Shown: positions 33,725 to 43,707, numbered from the stretch's first letter. The stretch is 64,000 bases of DNA from Polyangium sp. y55x31 (GCF_029946505.1 NZ_JARZHG010000022.1:1-64000), one strand, 5' to 3'. Notes: generated by a model from the sequence alone, not told the origin. Numbers and translations: made by a program.

Positions 33725-36429
33725 TCGGCGCGCATGCGCTCGAGGGAGCCCACGAGATCACTCGACCCGACGGACCGGGCGAGGTCGAACGCCTGGTGCA
33801 GGAAGGCGCTCGCCTCCTTCGCACGCCCGCGCTCGTGCGCGACGAAGGCGAGCGCCGCGAGCAAGCGCGCACGCTCGATGCCGCCCGCCGCAAGATCGAG
33901 CGCTTCGCGCAGGACGCCGTCCGCGTCGGTGAGCGCGGAGGCGCGAGCGAGCGCCTCGCCGAGCTTGCGGCTGAAGATGATCACGGCCTTCTCGGGCTCG
34001 TCGAGCTCGCCGCGGAAGAGCTCGCGCCGCGCGAGGTCGAGGCCGCGACGAAGCGCGAGGATGGCCCCCGCGCGATCACCGCGCTCGCCCGCGCGATCGG
34101 CGACCTGTTCGAGGAGCATGAGCGCCTCGAACGTGTCCTGTGCGTGGTAGGCGTGGAGCGCGCGGACCTCGAGCGGCAAGGGGAGCGGATCGCCGTCGCG
34201 GCCCACGAGCGCGCGCGCGTGGAGGTCGCGGCGGACGGCGACGGGCGTCGTGGCGAGCGCGATCTCGCGAAGGAGCGGGTGCGCCGCGCGGAAGCCGCCG
34301 AGCTCCTGCTCGATCATGCCCGACGCGCGGAGGACGGCGAGCAGCGTGCCCGTGTTGCGATCCGAGGGCAAAAGCCGCTCGATGTCCTCCATCTGCGCGT
34401 CGTCGCCGAGGACCGAGACCGACTGGAGCACGCGGCGCGCCTCCGGCGGGAGGCGCTCGATGCGCTGGGCCACGAGATCGCCGAGGCGCGCGGGCGGGTT
34501 CGTGCCGCCCTCGGAGGAGAAGCGCAGGAACTGATCGAGGTAGAGCGGCGAAATCGAGCGCCCGCCGCCCTGCCCGAGGGTCGCGGCCATCGGCTGACTC
34601 ACCATCTGCGAGACGAGGTCGAGCGGGAGACCTTCGAGCACACGCGTGGCGCCGGCCCAGCCCGGATCGAAGCCAGGCAGGTGCGTCGAGACGACGAGCA
34701 GCGGGTGGATCGGCGGCTCGGCGACGACGTCGGCGAAGGCATTGCGGCTGGCGCCGTCGACCGCGTGCAGGTCGTCGATCGCGAGCAGGACGAGGCGCCC
34801 CTCGTTGCTCTCGTGCGCGCGCATGATCGCCCAGCGCAGGGCCTCGGCCGCGGTGAAGCGACGATCGTCGGGCAGCACGATCCCCGCGGGCGGCTTCGAC
34901 CACATGTTCACGCTCGGCTGCGGCGCGCTGCGGTCCTTCTTGCCGAAGATGGCCATGAGGCCGGCGCGCGCCTCGGGGGTCGCGCCGCGCCACTCGTGCG
35001 GCTCTCCGCCGCCGGGCGGCAGCGACGCGAGCGCCACGATCGACTCGCGCAGCACGTGGTAGCCAACGTCGGCGCCCCACGGATCGGGCCGCGTGAGCAC
35101 GACGAAGTCACCCGCCACGGAGGCGAGGTGGATGAACTCCTGCAAGAGGCGCGTCTTGCCCGTGCCGCCCTCGCCGACGATACGCGCGGTCGCGAGCGTG
35201 CGATCGACGTCGAAGCGGAAGCTGTCGAGCCACTCGAGATCACGCTCGCGGCCGACGAACGGCAGCGGCAGCTCGGGCAAGCTCGACAGGCGCACGCGCG
35301 GCGGCGGACCCGCGGAGACGGGCGGCGCGATGCGCCGGGGCTGGCTCATGGGCGGCTGGAGCGAGATCCGCGCGCCGCACTCGCCGCAAAACTTCTGGTT
35401 GCGCGGCGCGATCGTGCCGCACGACCCGCAGGCCACGCCGGGCTCGTCGACCGAGGGCGGAGGCGCACCACGATCGAGCATCGTCGCGGCGGCGCGCAGC
35501 GCGAGCGTGAACTCGTCGGCCGTCTGGTAGCGGCGGCTGACTTCCTTCTCCATCGCGCGCAGGGTCACGTCGACGAGCGGCAGCGGGATGTTGCGCGCGG
35601 GCGCGACGTCGAGCGGGTTTGGCGGGGGCACCGTGAGGTGCATCAGCACGACCTGCGTGGGCGACTCGGACTCGAATGGCAGCCGTCCCGTCAGGAGCTG
35701 GAAGAGCAGCACGCCGCACGTGTAGAGATCGCTGCGGCCGTCGATCGGATCGCCGCGCCCCTGCTCGGGCGACATGTAGTCGGGGGTGCCGCAGACGATG
35801 CCGGGGCTCGTGATGTGCGTGCTCGGCACCTCGCGCATCTTGGCGAGGCCGAAATCGACGACCTTCACGAAGTCGCCGCCCGTGCGCATCGGCTCGAGCA
35901 CCACGTTCTCGGGCTTCAGATCGCGATGGATGATCCCGAGGTGGTGCGCTTCCGCGAGGCCCGCGAGGACCTGGCACATGATCTCGACGATGCGCCGGAA
36001 CGGCAGCGGCCCCTCTTCGTAGTCGACCCGCGCGAGATCACGGCCGCGCAGGAACTCCATCACCAGGTAGAGCTGGTTTCCGCTCTTTCCGAAGTCGAAG
36101 ACGCTGACGATGTTCGGATGGTTCAGCCGGCTCGCCGCGCGCGCCTCGGTGATGAAACGGACCGACGCGCTCTCGTCGCCGAGCAGGTGCGGGTGGATGA
36201 TCTTGACGGCGACCGTGCGGCCGAGCGCCTTCTGCTCGGCGCGATACACGCGCCCCATGCCGCCCACGCCGATGAGCTCGAGGATGACGTAGCCGCCGGG
36301 CAGCGTCGTTCCGAGCAGCGGATCGTCGGCGCGTGTCTGCAGCTCCGAGATCGGAAAGCCACACACATGACAAAAGCGGTGTGCCGGATCGCACGCGGTG
36401 GCGCACTGAGGGCAAAGGACATCCGACAC
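33709..36429 (-). CDS. Zinc-ribbon / Ser-Thr protein kinase / AAA-type ATPase fusion
   Basis: The product has 906 residues. An N-terminal double zinc ribbon (CPQC...CHVCG) is followed by a Hanks-type kinase domain (about 50-310): Gly loop IGVGGMGRVY, Lys76 in VAVKI, HRDLKPEN (168-175), DFG and GTPDYMSPEQ. A second zinc ribbon (CGSCG...CGECG) follows at about 335-355, then an ATPase domain with Walker A GEGGTGKT (419-426) and LAIDDLHA Walker B. The C-terminal 250 residues are Ala/Leu-rich helices that could be TPR-like. It is a signalling kinase with a STAND-like output or input. The GTG at 36429 follows TACCTT by 7 bases; a TTG 9 bases upstream is possible. The downstream App1-like gene overlaps it. 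Confidence 0.85.
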   Translation of the reverse strand: MSDVLCPQCATACDPAHRFCHVCGFPISELQTRADDPLLGTTLPGGYVILELIGVGGMGRVYRAEQKALGRTVAVKIIHPHLLGDESASVRFITEARAASRLNHPNIVSVFDFGKSGNQLYLVMEFLRGRDLARVDYEEGPLPFRRIVEIMCQVLAGLAEAHHLGIIHRDLKPENVVLEPMRTGGDFVKVVDFGLAKMREVPSTHITSPGIVCGTPDYMSPEQGRGDPIDGRSDLYTCGVLLFQLLTGRLPFESESPTQVVLMHLTVPPPNPLDVAPARNIPLPLVDVTLRAMEKEVSRRYQTADEFTLALRAAATMLDRGAPPPSVDEPGVACGSCGTIAPRNQKFCGECGARISLQPPMSQPRRIAPPVSAGPPPRVRLSSLPELPLPFVGRERDLEWLDSFRFDVDRTLATARIVGEGGTGKTRLLQEFIHLASVAGDFVVLTRPDPWGADVGYHVLRESIVALASLPPGGGEPHEWRGATPEARAGLMAIFGKKDRSAPQPSVNMWSKPPAGIVLPDDRRFTAAEALRWAIMRAHESNEGRLVLLAIDDLHAVDGASRNAFADVVAEPPIHPLLVVSTHLPGFDPGWAGATRVLEGLPLDLVSQMVSQPMAATLGQGGGRSISPLYLDQFLRFSSEGGTNPPARLGDLVAQRIERLPPEARRVLQSVSVLGDDAQMEDIERLLPSDRNTGTLLAVLRASGMIEQELGGFRAAHPLLREIALATTPVAVRRDLHARALVGRDGDPLPLPLEVRALHAYHAQDTFEALMLLEQVADRAGERGDRAGAILALRRGLDLARRELFRGELDEPEKAVIIFSRKLGEALARASALTDADGVLREALDLAAGGIERARLLAALAFVAHERGRAKEASAFLHQAFDLARSVGSSDLVGSLERMRAEWNAG

Positions 36430-36538
36430 GCGCCGCAAGGTACCACGGTCGGGGCCCGGATTGGGCTGGTTCTATCAAGCGAACGCCGCACCCCAACAAC
36501 TGGTAGGTCCGCGCTGCGATCGGCTAACCTGCGGGCCG

Positions 36539-37939
36539 ATGCCAACGCCGCGCCTCCGTCTCGGTCAGCTCCTCGTCGACGCAGGGCTGCTCTCACAGCA
36601 AGACCTCGACGAGGTCCTCGCGCTTCAGAAAAGCGACGGGCGCCGCCTCGGCACGTTGCTGGTGGAGCGAGGGCACATCAACGAGACCCAGCTCACACAG
36701 ATCCTCTCGCATCAACTGAGCGTTCCCTGGGTCTCGCTGCTGCACATCGAGTTCTCGCGGCAACTCTTGAACCTCGTGCCGCACCACGTGGCCGAGCGCT
36801 TCTGCGTGGTGCCGATCTACGTGCGCCACGTGCGCGGGCAGGGGCAGACGCTCTACGTCGCGATGGACGATCCCTCGAACGAGGAGGGCCTGCGCGCGTG
36901 TGGTGAGCACTCGGGGCTGCCGGTGAAGGCGATGATCGCGCCGCCGAGCGACATCCGAAACGCGATCCGCGTCTACTACGACGTGCAGCCGAGCGCGCCG
37001 CCTGCGCCGCTCGCGCAGTCGCCCGCCGAAGGAGCGCCGATCGTGGAGCGCGACACGACGCCCGACGGCACGAGGCCCGAAGCCGCGGCCGATCCGAGCC
37101 TCGCCATCGCGGAGACGCCGGCCTCGCCGTTCGTGGCGCCGGCGCCGGCGCCGGTGGAAGGGCCGGCGGTCGAGGTCGCGGAGATCACGGTGAGTTCGTT
37201 GGACCTCCCAGGTTCGGATCCCGATCGTTCGCCGCCGAAGCCGCAGCCGAGCGCGGCACGAAGCGCGCCGAAGACGCCGCCCCCGCCGACCACGCAGGAC
37301 GCCGTCGCGCTCGCCGAGGCGGCCGCGCCCGCGCCTGCGCGGGGCAAGATGCCCTCGGCGCCCGACGTGCCTCCGCCGCCGACGCTGCCCGATCCGGGCG
37401 CGCAGTCGCCGCAGCTCGAAGAGGTCGCCGCGAAGACGCGCGTGTCGATCGTGGAAGCGCGTCCCCTGCCGCCGCCGTCGGAGCGGCTGCGTCGCGTGCT
37501 CGAAATCACGGACGATCCGCAGCCGCCGACGCTCGACGAGGGCGCCTTGCCGCCGAGCTCCGAGCCCGTGGACACGATCCCCGAGCCGCGAGGCCGCGCG
37601 CCGCGCATGATCTCGCTGACGCTGCTCGACGGCACGACGATCTCGCTGCCCGCGCCGCGCAAGCAGAAGCAACGCGTGCCGACGCTCGCGCAGCCGGCGG
37701 GCGGACCGTCGGAGGAGGAGCTGCCGCCGTCGACGCTCGGGGCCGAGGACGATCGCGCCGGGCTCACGGCGCGGGATCTCGTGGCGGCGCTGCGCGCGGT
37801 TTGTCACGGCGCGGACGCGAACCAGATCCTCGGGCCGAACCTGCGCTGGGAGGCCATCGCGGCCGCGCTCCTGTCGGTGCTCCTGCGCAAGGGGCTCGTC
37901 GCCGACTGGGAGTTCGTCGACGAGCTCAAGAAGATCTGA
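36539..37939 (+). CDS. GspE N-terminal-domain protein with long Pro-rich linker
   Basis: The product has 466 residues. The first 140 residues form a T2SSE_N/MshEN domain (LGQLLVDAGLLSQQDLDEVL, VPWVSLLHIE), usually at the N-terminus of type II secretion or pilus ATPases and able to bind c-di-GMP. There is no ATPase domain: the middle 270 residues are a low-complexity Pro/Ala linker, and the last 75 residues (LTARDLVAALRAVCHG to VDELKKI) form a small helical module. It may be a stand-alone c-di-GMP reader or motility adaptor. It is divergent from the kinase gene; GGCTAACCT lies 8 bases before the ATG. Confidence 0.75.
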   Translation: MPTPRLRLGQLLVDAGLLSQQDLDEVLALQKSDGRRLGTLLVERGHINETQLTQILSHQLSVPWVSLLHIEFSRQLLNLVPHHVAERFCVVPIYVRHVRGQGQTLYVAMDDPSNEEGLRACGEHSGLPVKAMIAPPSDIRNAIRVYYDVQPSAPPAPLAQSPAEGAPIVERDTTPDGTRPEAAADPSLAIAETPASPFVAPAPAPVEGPAVEVAEITVSSLDLPGSDPDRSPPKPQPSAARSAPKTPPPPTTQDAVALAEAAAPAPARGKMPSAPDVPPPPTLPDPGAQSPQLEEVAAKTRVSIVEARPLPPPSERLRRVLEITDDPQPPTLDEGALPPSSEPVDTIPEPRGRAPRMISLTLLDGTTISLPAPRKQKQRVPTLAQPAGGPSEEELPPSTLGAEDDRAGLTARDLVAALRAVCHGADANQILGPNLRWEAIAAALLSVLLRKGLVADWEFVDELKKI

Positions 37940-37941
37940 GC

Positions 37942-38104
37942 GGGTGTTCCACAGGCGTCGCGAGTGAAAACCCATGCGCCTGTGCATCGACCGCATCGCG
38001 GTCGATGCATCAGAGGTCCAGGGCTGGCCCTGGTCCGGGTCGAGGGGCGGACAGCCCCTCGTCGGGTCCGGGGTGAAACCCCGGCGCTACGCTGTGGAAC
38101 ACCC
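37942..38104. repeat. Array of perfect hairpin modules with 13-bp terminal inverted repeats (array 3)
   Basis: Terminal repeats GGGTGTTCCACAG (37942-37954) and CTGTGGAACACCC (38092-38104) bracket internal palindromes: 37984-38008 (GCATCGACCGC-atc-GCGGTCGATGC, the reverse complement of the one in array 2), 38018-38033 (CCAGGGC-tg-GCCCTGG), 38041-38061 (CGAGGGGC...GCCCCTCG) and 38068-38084 (CCGGGGT-gaa-ACCCCGG). It lies between convergent genes, like arrays 1 and 2. Confidence 0.85.
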
Positions 38105-38115
38105 TCTGATCGGCC

Positions 38116-39288
38116 CTAGCTGCTCTCGCCTTCGCGGATGGCGCCGGCGCGAACGAGGTCGTCGATCTCCGCGTCGGAGAAGCCGGCTTCGCGGAAGACC
38201 ACGCGCGTGTGCTCGCCCGAGCGCGGCGGCGGGGCGAAGGCGACGTCCTTCGGCGTGACCGGGAGCCGCACCTGCGGGATGTCGCCGCGCGGGCTCGGGA
38301 TGTCGAAGAAGAGCTCGCGTGCCTTCATGAGCGGATCGTCGCGGAGCTCGTTCGGGCGCACCACCGGCTCGAGGCAGCAGTCGTGGCTCGCAGCGATCGC
38401 GATCCACTCGTCGCGCGTCTTCTGGGCGAAGGCGCTCTGCACCGTGGCCTTGATCTCGGCCTGATGCGGCCCCGGCAGGAGCGCCTCCATGCGCGGCTCG
38501 ATCCCGGCCGCGGCGCAGAACGACATCCAGAACTTCGGCTCCAGGGCGCCGAGCGCGAAGGGGTGCCCGTCCTTCGAGACGTACGTGCCGTAGGGCGCGA
38601 TGCCGCCGACGAGCGCGTCCGTGCCGCGCGGGCGCGTCTCGCCTGCGAGCGCGGCGCCGATCGTGGCCGTGGCGAAGCCGAGAATGCCGTCGGTCATGGA
38701 GATGTCGAGCACGCGCCCTTCACCCGTGCGATCCCGCTCGGCGAGCGCGGCGAGGATCGCGATGACGGACCACATGCCTCCGCTCACGTCGGCGAGCTGG
38801 AAGCCGGGCGGCTGTGGCGGGCCATCCTCGGGGCCTTGCGAGCCGAGCAGGCCGCCGCGCGCGAGGTAGTCGATGTCGTGGCCCGCGCGGTTCTTCAGCG
38901 GCCCATCCTGGCCGTAGCCCGTGAGCGCGCAGATGACGAGCTTGGGGAATTTTCGGCGCAGCACGTCGTGCCCGAGGCCGAGGCGATCGAGCACGCCGGG
39001 GCGGAACTGCTCGAAGAGCACGTCGTACGAGCCGACGAGCCGCTCGAACGCCGCGCGTCCTTCGGGACGCTTGAGGTCGAGAAGCGCGCTGCGTTTGCCG
39101 CGGTTCAAGAGCTGGAAGGCCGCGGACTCGCCGGCGAGCGCGGGCGGCATGTGCCGGAGGTAATCGCCGCCGGCGAGGTCCTCGATCTTGTCGACGGTGG
39201 CGCCGAGATCGGCGAGCACGAGCGTCGCGAAGGGGCCGGGCAAGAGCCGCGAGAGGTCCAGGATCCGTTTGCCGACGAGGGGGCGCAT
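38116..39288 (-). CDS. CaiB/BaiF family CoA-transferase (alpha-methylacyl-CoA-racemase-like)
   Basis: The product has 390 residues, normal for class III CoA-transferases. The family opening RILDLSRLLPGPFAT, the RGKRS element, the QFRPGVLDRLGL region and GHDIDYLARGG (with the Asp that forms the covalent CoA intermediate) are present. It moves CoA between carboxylic acids or epimerises 2-methylacyl-CoA. Its partner substrate is unknown. AAGGA lies 5 bases before the ATG at 39288. It is followed downstream by palindrome array 3 and preceded upstream by the SCP2 gene. Confidence 0.85.
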   Translation of the reverse strand: MRPLVGKRILDLSRLLPGPFATLVLADLGATVDKIEDLAGGDYLRHMPPALAGESAAFQLLNRGKRSALLDLKRPEGRAAFERLVGSYDVLFEQFRPGVLDRLGLGHDVLRRKFPKLVICALTGYGQDGPLKNRAGHDIDYLARGGLLGSQGPEDGPPQPPGFQLADVSGGMWSVIAILAALAERDRTGEGRVLDISMTDGILGFATATIGAALAGETRPRGTDALVGGIAPYGTYVSKDGHPFALGALEPKFWMSFCAAAGIEPRMEALLPGPHQAEIKATVQSAFAQKTRDEWIAIAASHDCCLEPVVRPNELRDDPLMKARELFFDIPSPRGDIPQVRLPVTPKDVAFAPPPRSGEHTRVVFREAGFSDAEIDDLVRAGAIREGESS

Positions 39289-39392
39289 GCGTTTCCTTTG
39301 AGGTCAAAAAGAAATGGTGGCGGATGAACGAAGGCCGGCGGCCCTCGGACGGATCCGAGCACGCGCCGGCCTCTTCCCGGGCTCGGGATCGA

Positions 39393-39728
39393 TCAGAGCT
39401 CGAAGAGCTTGTTCAGCTTCATCCCGAGCGCCGGGTTGCCGACCATCTTGAGCTTGCCGGCGAAGTAGAGCTGCATGCCGTTCGCCTGCGGGTTCTCGTA
39501 GAGCTTCTGGAAGTCGCTCGACGCGATGGTGACGGTCAGGTCGGCGCCGCCGGGGCTGCCCGCCTGGGAGCTCGGGCCCGAGTCCGTCAGGTCGAGGAAC
39601 CACTCGCCGCCGCCCTCGCCCGTGATGACGAACTGGTACTTGCCGCCGATCGCCTTCGCCCCGGTGGGGTTCTTGGCGATCTTCGAGGGGACTTCTTCGT
39701 TGAAGAGCTTCTGGATGTCGACGGCCAT
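39393..39728 (-). CDS. SCP2 sterol-carrier-type lipid-binding protein
   Basis: The product has 111 residues, a complete SCP2 domain with the typical core GGGEWFLDLTD, ADLTVTIASSDF and KLKMVGNPALGMKLNKLF. It binds hydrophobic ligands such as fatty acyl-CoA or sterols. GGAGG lies just upstream of the ATG at 39728. It stands directly upstream of the CoA-transferase gene on the same strand (about 105 bases apart), and the two may act on the same lipid pool. Confidence 0.85.
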   Translation of the reverse strand: MAVDIQKLFNEEVPSKIAKNPTGAKAIGGKYQFVITGEGGGEWFLDLTDSGPSSQAGSPGGADLTVTIASSDFQKLYENPQANGMQLYFAGKLKMVGNPALGMKLNKLFEL

Positions 39729-39858
39729 GGTGCCTCCGGGCAGCGATGCGCCGACGTCGTCGTCGGCGTGTTCTAGCGTCGGCCGGGTGTAGCCGCGAGC
39801 GACGTGCCGCGTCAAGCGGCCGCGAAGACAATGGTTTGGCGGCAAAATTGCGTTTCGA

Positions 39859-40980
39859 CTACGCGCGCGCCCGAGAGGGCTGCTGCGAGGCGCGCGGGGC
39901 CCTGTCGAGGGCGGATCGCACGGGCAAGACGAAGAGCCGATCGATCGCGACCCGCGCGTCGCGGGGCGGCGGCTCCTCGGGCGGCGCCTGCATCAGGCGC
40001 AGATCACGCAGGAGCGTGCGATCGAGGTCGCTCTCCGCGCCGAACTCGTAAGGCAGGATGGAGGGCAAAAGCGCCACGAGCACGGCCTCACTCCCGCCCT
40101 GCCGGATCGACGTGCCCTGGTACACGGCGACGGCCTGTCCGAAGGCCTCCTGAAAGACGAAAGGACGCCATTCGAGCGGCGCGGTGAGGTCGAAGCGACG
40201 CTCGCCCACCACGAGCTCGCGGCCGTCGAGCGTGAGCGGCGCGCCCCGCGCGTCCGAGAGGACGAGGCGCTCGACACACGAAGGATCGAGCTCCTCGACG
40301 GCGAACACGAGCGCCGCGAAGTCGGAGGGCAGTAGCTCGAGCGGCGCGCCGTCGGGGCCGAGGGCTTCGAGCGCGGCGTCGTCGCCGACCGCGGTGAACG
40401 CGCGATCGAAGAGCGCCCCGAGCGCGCGGCGCGCCGTGCCTTCGAACGTTGATCCCACGTAGAAGAGGCCTTCCGGCGAGCTCCACACGGCGACCATTCG
40501 ATCCCGCTTCGCGCTGGTCACGAGCGTCATGCCGAAGGGCTCGCCGAGCGGAACGACGTTCTGCGGCGGCCCGCTCTCCGGCTGGAAAAAGAGCCCGTGG
40601 CCGTCGACGCAGATGCCACGCGACGCGGCCTTGTCGCTCGAACGCCTGCGTGATCCGCGCACGTAAAGCACGATCGCGGCCGTCACGAGCACGAGCGGCA
40701 CGGCGATGCGGAGAACGATGTTCTGCGCGACCGCGAGCACGACGAGCGCGACGAGCACGAGCGGCAAGGCGCTGTCCCGGGAGGCGGCCTTCGTCGCGCC
40801 TGCGCCCGGGGTGACCGCCGCGAACGAACGCGCGCCTTTTCCAGGTCCGCCCCAGCTTCCGTCCGCGTGATGCGACGCGGGCATCCCGCGCGTGCGCGGC
40901 GCGCCTTCCCGTGGAGACACGCGCGTCCTCGTCGTATCCCTCGGGCTCGCGGCTCCGTTGCGATTGCGCTCGCTTGCCAT
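39859..40980 (-). CDS. Membrane protein with extended N-terminus, unknown function
   Basis: The product has 373 residues. The first 65 are charged and low-complexity. Two adjacent hydrophobic segments follow (about 70-110, LPLVLVALVVLAVAQN and AVPLVLVTAAIVLYV). After them comes a roughly 265-residue soluble part, probably cytoplasmic, with regular beta-rich stretches (GICVDGHGLFF, MVAVWSSPEGLFYVG, ELLPSDFAALVFAV) but no known domain. GGGAGG lies 4 bases before the ATG. It is not obviously linked to the upstream copper ATPase, which ends at 41167. Confidence 0.6.
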   Translation of the reverse strand: MASERNRNGAASPRDTTRTRVSPREGAPRTRGMPASHHADGSWGGPGKGARSFAAVTPGAGATKAASRDSALPLVLVALVVLAVAQNIVLRIAVPLVLVTAAIVLYVRGSRRRSSDKAASRGICVDGHGLFFQPESGPPQNVVPLGEPFGMTLVTSAKRDRMVAVWSSPEGLFYVGSTFEGTARRALGALFDRAFTAVGDDAALEALGPDGAPLELLPSDFAALVFAVEELDPSCVERLVLSDARGAPLTLDGRELVVGERRFDLTAPLEWRPFVFQEAFGQAVAVYQGTSIRQGGSEAVLVALLPSILPYEFGAESDLDRTLLRDLRLMQAPPEEPPPRDARVAIDRLFVLPVRSALDRAPRASQQPSRARA

Positions 40981-41166
40981 CGAACCTCCCGGCGGCAGGC
41001 GCGTCGCCCCTCGGAGAGCGTAGCACCCCGATTGCCGTACGGGAGGGGGTTGGCGCAGCCCAACCGGCGATGCAAGCTCGCGCTCTTTCCAGGACGGCCT
41101 CAGCTTTCCCGGCTCGGCCCGCCCTCGGCCTTCCCCCCTTCGGAACCGAGCGACCGACGCTTTGCG

Positions 41167-43707
41167 TCAGAGGCGCACGGTGCGCAGACGGAGCGCGTTC
41201 GTGATGACCGAGACGCTGCTCAGGCTCATGGCGGCGCTCGCGATCATGGGGCTCAGGAGGAGACCAAAGAAGGGGTAGAGGACGCCGGCCGCGAGCGGCA
41301 CGCCGAGACCGTTGTAGACGAAGGCGAAAAAGAGGTTCTGGCGGATGTTCTTCATCGTCGCGTGCGAGAGGCGCCGCGCCCGCACGATGCCGCGTAGATC
41401 GCCGCGCACGAGCGTCACGCCCGCGCTCTCCATCGCGACGTCGGTGCCCGTGCCCATCGCGATGCCGACGGCGGCACGCGCGAGCGCCGGCGCGTCGTTC
41501 ACGCCGTCGCCGGCCATGGCCACGATCTTCCCGCTCTTCGTGAGGCGCTCGACGATGGCGCTCTTCTGATCGGGCAGGACCTCGGCTTCGATCTCCGTGA
41601 TCCCGAGCTCGCGCGCCACGGCCTCGGCGGTCGTGCGGCTGTCGCCCGTGAGCATGACGATCGCGAGGCCCTCTTCGCGCAGCGCGGCGAGCGCCTCTTT
41701 TGCCGAGCTCTTGATCGGATCGGCCACGCCCACGAGCCCGAGGACGCGCCCGCCGCGCGCCACGAACACCACGGTTTGTCCACGCGCGCGGAGCGCCTCG
41801 GCGCGCGTGAGACCGCTGGCGCTCTCGATCGAGAGCTCTTCGAGCAGGCGAGCGTTTCCGAGCGCGGCCGGCTCGCCCTCGAGCACGCCCGTCACGCCGC
41901 GGCCGGTGAGCGATCGGAACTCCGTGACGCTCGCGAGATCGACGCCTCGATCCTTTGCAGCCGCAAGGATCGCCGAGGCGAGCGGGTGCTCGCTGCCGCG
42001 CTCGAGGCTCGCCGCGACGCGGAGCACGGTCGCCTCGTCTGCGCCGTCGAGCGGCACGATCGAGGCCACGGCGGGCTTGCCCTCGGTGAGCGTGCCCGTC
42101 TTGTCCACGACGAGCGTGTCCACGCGCTCCAGCGCTTCGAGCGCCTCCGCGTTCTTGACGAGCACGCCCGCCGAAGCGCCGCGCCCCGTGCCCACCATGA
42201 TCGACATCGGCGTCGCCAGGCCGAGCGCGCAGGGGCACGCGATGATGAGCACCGCGACCGCGTTGAGCAGCGCGTACGCGAGGCGCGGCTCGGGGCCGAC
42301 GAGCGCCCACACCACGAACGTGAGCAACGCCGCGAGCACGACGGCCGGGACGAACCACGCGCTCACGACGTCGGCGAGGCGCTGGATCGGCGCGCGCGTG
42401 CGCTGCGCTTCGCCCACCATCCGCACGATCTGCGCGAGCAGCGTCCCCTGCCCCACGCGCTCGGCGCGCATCACGAAGCCACCCGCGCCGTTCACCGTCC
42501 CGCCCGTCACGTGATCGCCGACGTCTTTCTCCACCGGGATCGGCTCGCCCGTGACCATCGACTCGTCGACCGAGCTCTTGCCTTCGAGCACGACGCCGTC
42601 GACGGGGACACGCTCGCCCGGCCGCACGCGCAGCCGATCGCCCACGGCGACGACCTCGATCGGCACGTCCTCCTCGACGCCGTCGCGCAGCCGCCGCGCG
42701 CTGCGCGGAGCGAGGCCGAGCAGCGCGCGGATCGCGCCCGAGGTGCGGCTGCGCGCGCGAAGCTCGAGCACCTGACCGACGAGCACGAGCGTGACGATCA
42801 CCGCCGCGGCCTCGAAATAAACGGGCACCTCGCCGCCGTGCACGCGGAACGACGCGGGGAACATCGAAGGCGCGATCGTGGCCGCGACGCTGTAGGCGTA
42901 GGCCGTCCCCGTGCCGATCGCGATCAGCGTGAACATGTTGAAACGCCGGGTCACGAGCGAGGTCCACCCGCGCTCGAAGAACGGCCATCCGCCCCAGAGC
43001 ACCACGGGCGTCGCGAGCACGAGCTCGATCCATCGCTGGTACGGCAGCACGTGCGACCAGCGCCAGCCGGGCATCAACATCGGCGCCATCGCGAGCACGA
43101 GCAGCGGCAGCGAGAGCACGGCCGAGATCCAGAGCCTTCGCGTCATGCTCTCGAGCTCGGGGTTCGGCGGCTCCTCGGCGGTGAGGACCGCCATCGGCTC
43201 GAGCGCCATGCCGCAGATCGGGCAGGATCCTGGTTTGTCCTGCCGGACCTCGGGATCCATCGGGCACGTGTAGATCGTGCCTGCGGGCGCCTCGACGACC
43301 GGGGCCGGCGACGCTGCCTTTTCTTCGACCTTCGCCGCGGGCGCCGCGGGCGCCTCGACCTTCGGCGCGAGGTATTTATCGGGATCCGCCGCGAATTTCT
43401 CCCGGCAGCGCGGGTTGCAGAACCAGTACGTCGCGCCTGCGTGCTCGTGATGACCGCCCTTGGCCGCTCCGGGCGTCACCATCATCCCGCACACCGGATC
43501 CTTCACCTTGGCGGGCGCGGGAGCTTGTTCTTCCGCCTTCGGCGCGAGGTACTTCTCCGGATCTGCCGCGAATTTCTCCCTACAACGCGGGTTGCAGAAC
43601 CAGTACGTCGTGCCTGCGTGCTCGTGATGGCCGCCCCTGGCCGCCCCGGGCGTCACCATCATTCCGCACACCGGATCCTTCACTCTGGCCGGTGCTTCTT
43701 CGTTCAC
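41167..43707 (-). CDS. Copper-translocating P1B-type ATPase with duplicated YHS domain
   Basis: The product has 846 residues. There are two tandem YHS metal-binding domains (each [11 protein letters not shown] ... [12 protein letters not shown]), then a short heavy-metal-binding segment YTCPMDPE...CPICGM. The P-type ATPase core follows with the CPC motif in [10 protein letters not shown] (around residue 490), phosphorylation Asp in DKTGTLTEG (around 533) and [10 protein letters not shown]. It should export Cu(I) using ATP. There is no N-terminal HMA domain. The GTG at 43707 is fixed by AAGGAGG 5 bases upstream. The YHS repeats are also close at the DNA level. It is divergent from rplC. Confidence 0.92.
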   Translation of the reverse strand: MNEEAPARVKDPVCGMMVTPGAARGGHHEHAGTTYWFCNPRCREKFAADPEKYLAPKAEEQAPAPAKVKDPVCGMMVTPGAAKGGHHEHAGATYWFCNPRCREKFAADPDKYLAPKVEAPAAPAAKVEEKAASPAPVVEAPAGTIYTCPMDPEVRQDKPGSCPICGMALEPMAVLTAEEPPNPELESMTRRLWISAVLSLPLLVLAMAPMLMPGWRWSHVLPYQRWIELVLATPVVLWGGWPFFERGWTSLVTRRFNMFTLIAIGTGTAYAYSVAATIAPSMFPASFRVHGGEVPVYFEAAAVIVTLVLVGQVLELRARSRTSGAIRALLGLAPRSARRLRDGVEEDVPIEVVAVGDRLRVRPGERVPVDGVVLEGKSSVDESMVTGEPIPVEKDVGDHVTGGTVNGAGGFVMRAERVGQGTLLAQIVRMVGEAQRTRAPIQRLADVVSAWFVPAVVLAALLTFVVWALVGPEPRLAYALLNAVAVLIIACPCALGLATPMSIMVGTGRGASAGVLVKNAEALEALERVDTLVVDKTGTLTEGKPAVASIVPLDGADEATVLRVAASLERGSEHPLASAILAAAKDRGVDLASVTEFRSLTGRGVTGVLEGEPAALGNARLLEELSIESASGLTRAEALRARGQTVVFVARGGRVLGLVGVADPIKSSAKEALAALREEGLAIVMLTGDSRTTAEAVARELGITEIEAEVLPDQKSAIVERLTKSGKIVAMAGDGVNDAPALARAAVGIAMGTGTDVAMESAGVTLVRGDLRGIVRARRLSHATMKNIRQNLFFAFVYNGLGVPLAAGVLYPFFGLLLSPMIASAAMSLSSVSVITNALRLRTVRL

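Noticed and set aside
33796-36906. 3.1-kb plus-strand frame antisense to the kinase
   Set aside because: No recognisable domain; the kinase motifs are on the other strand.
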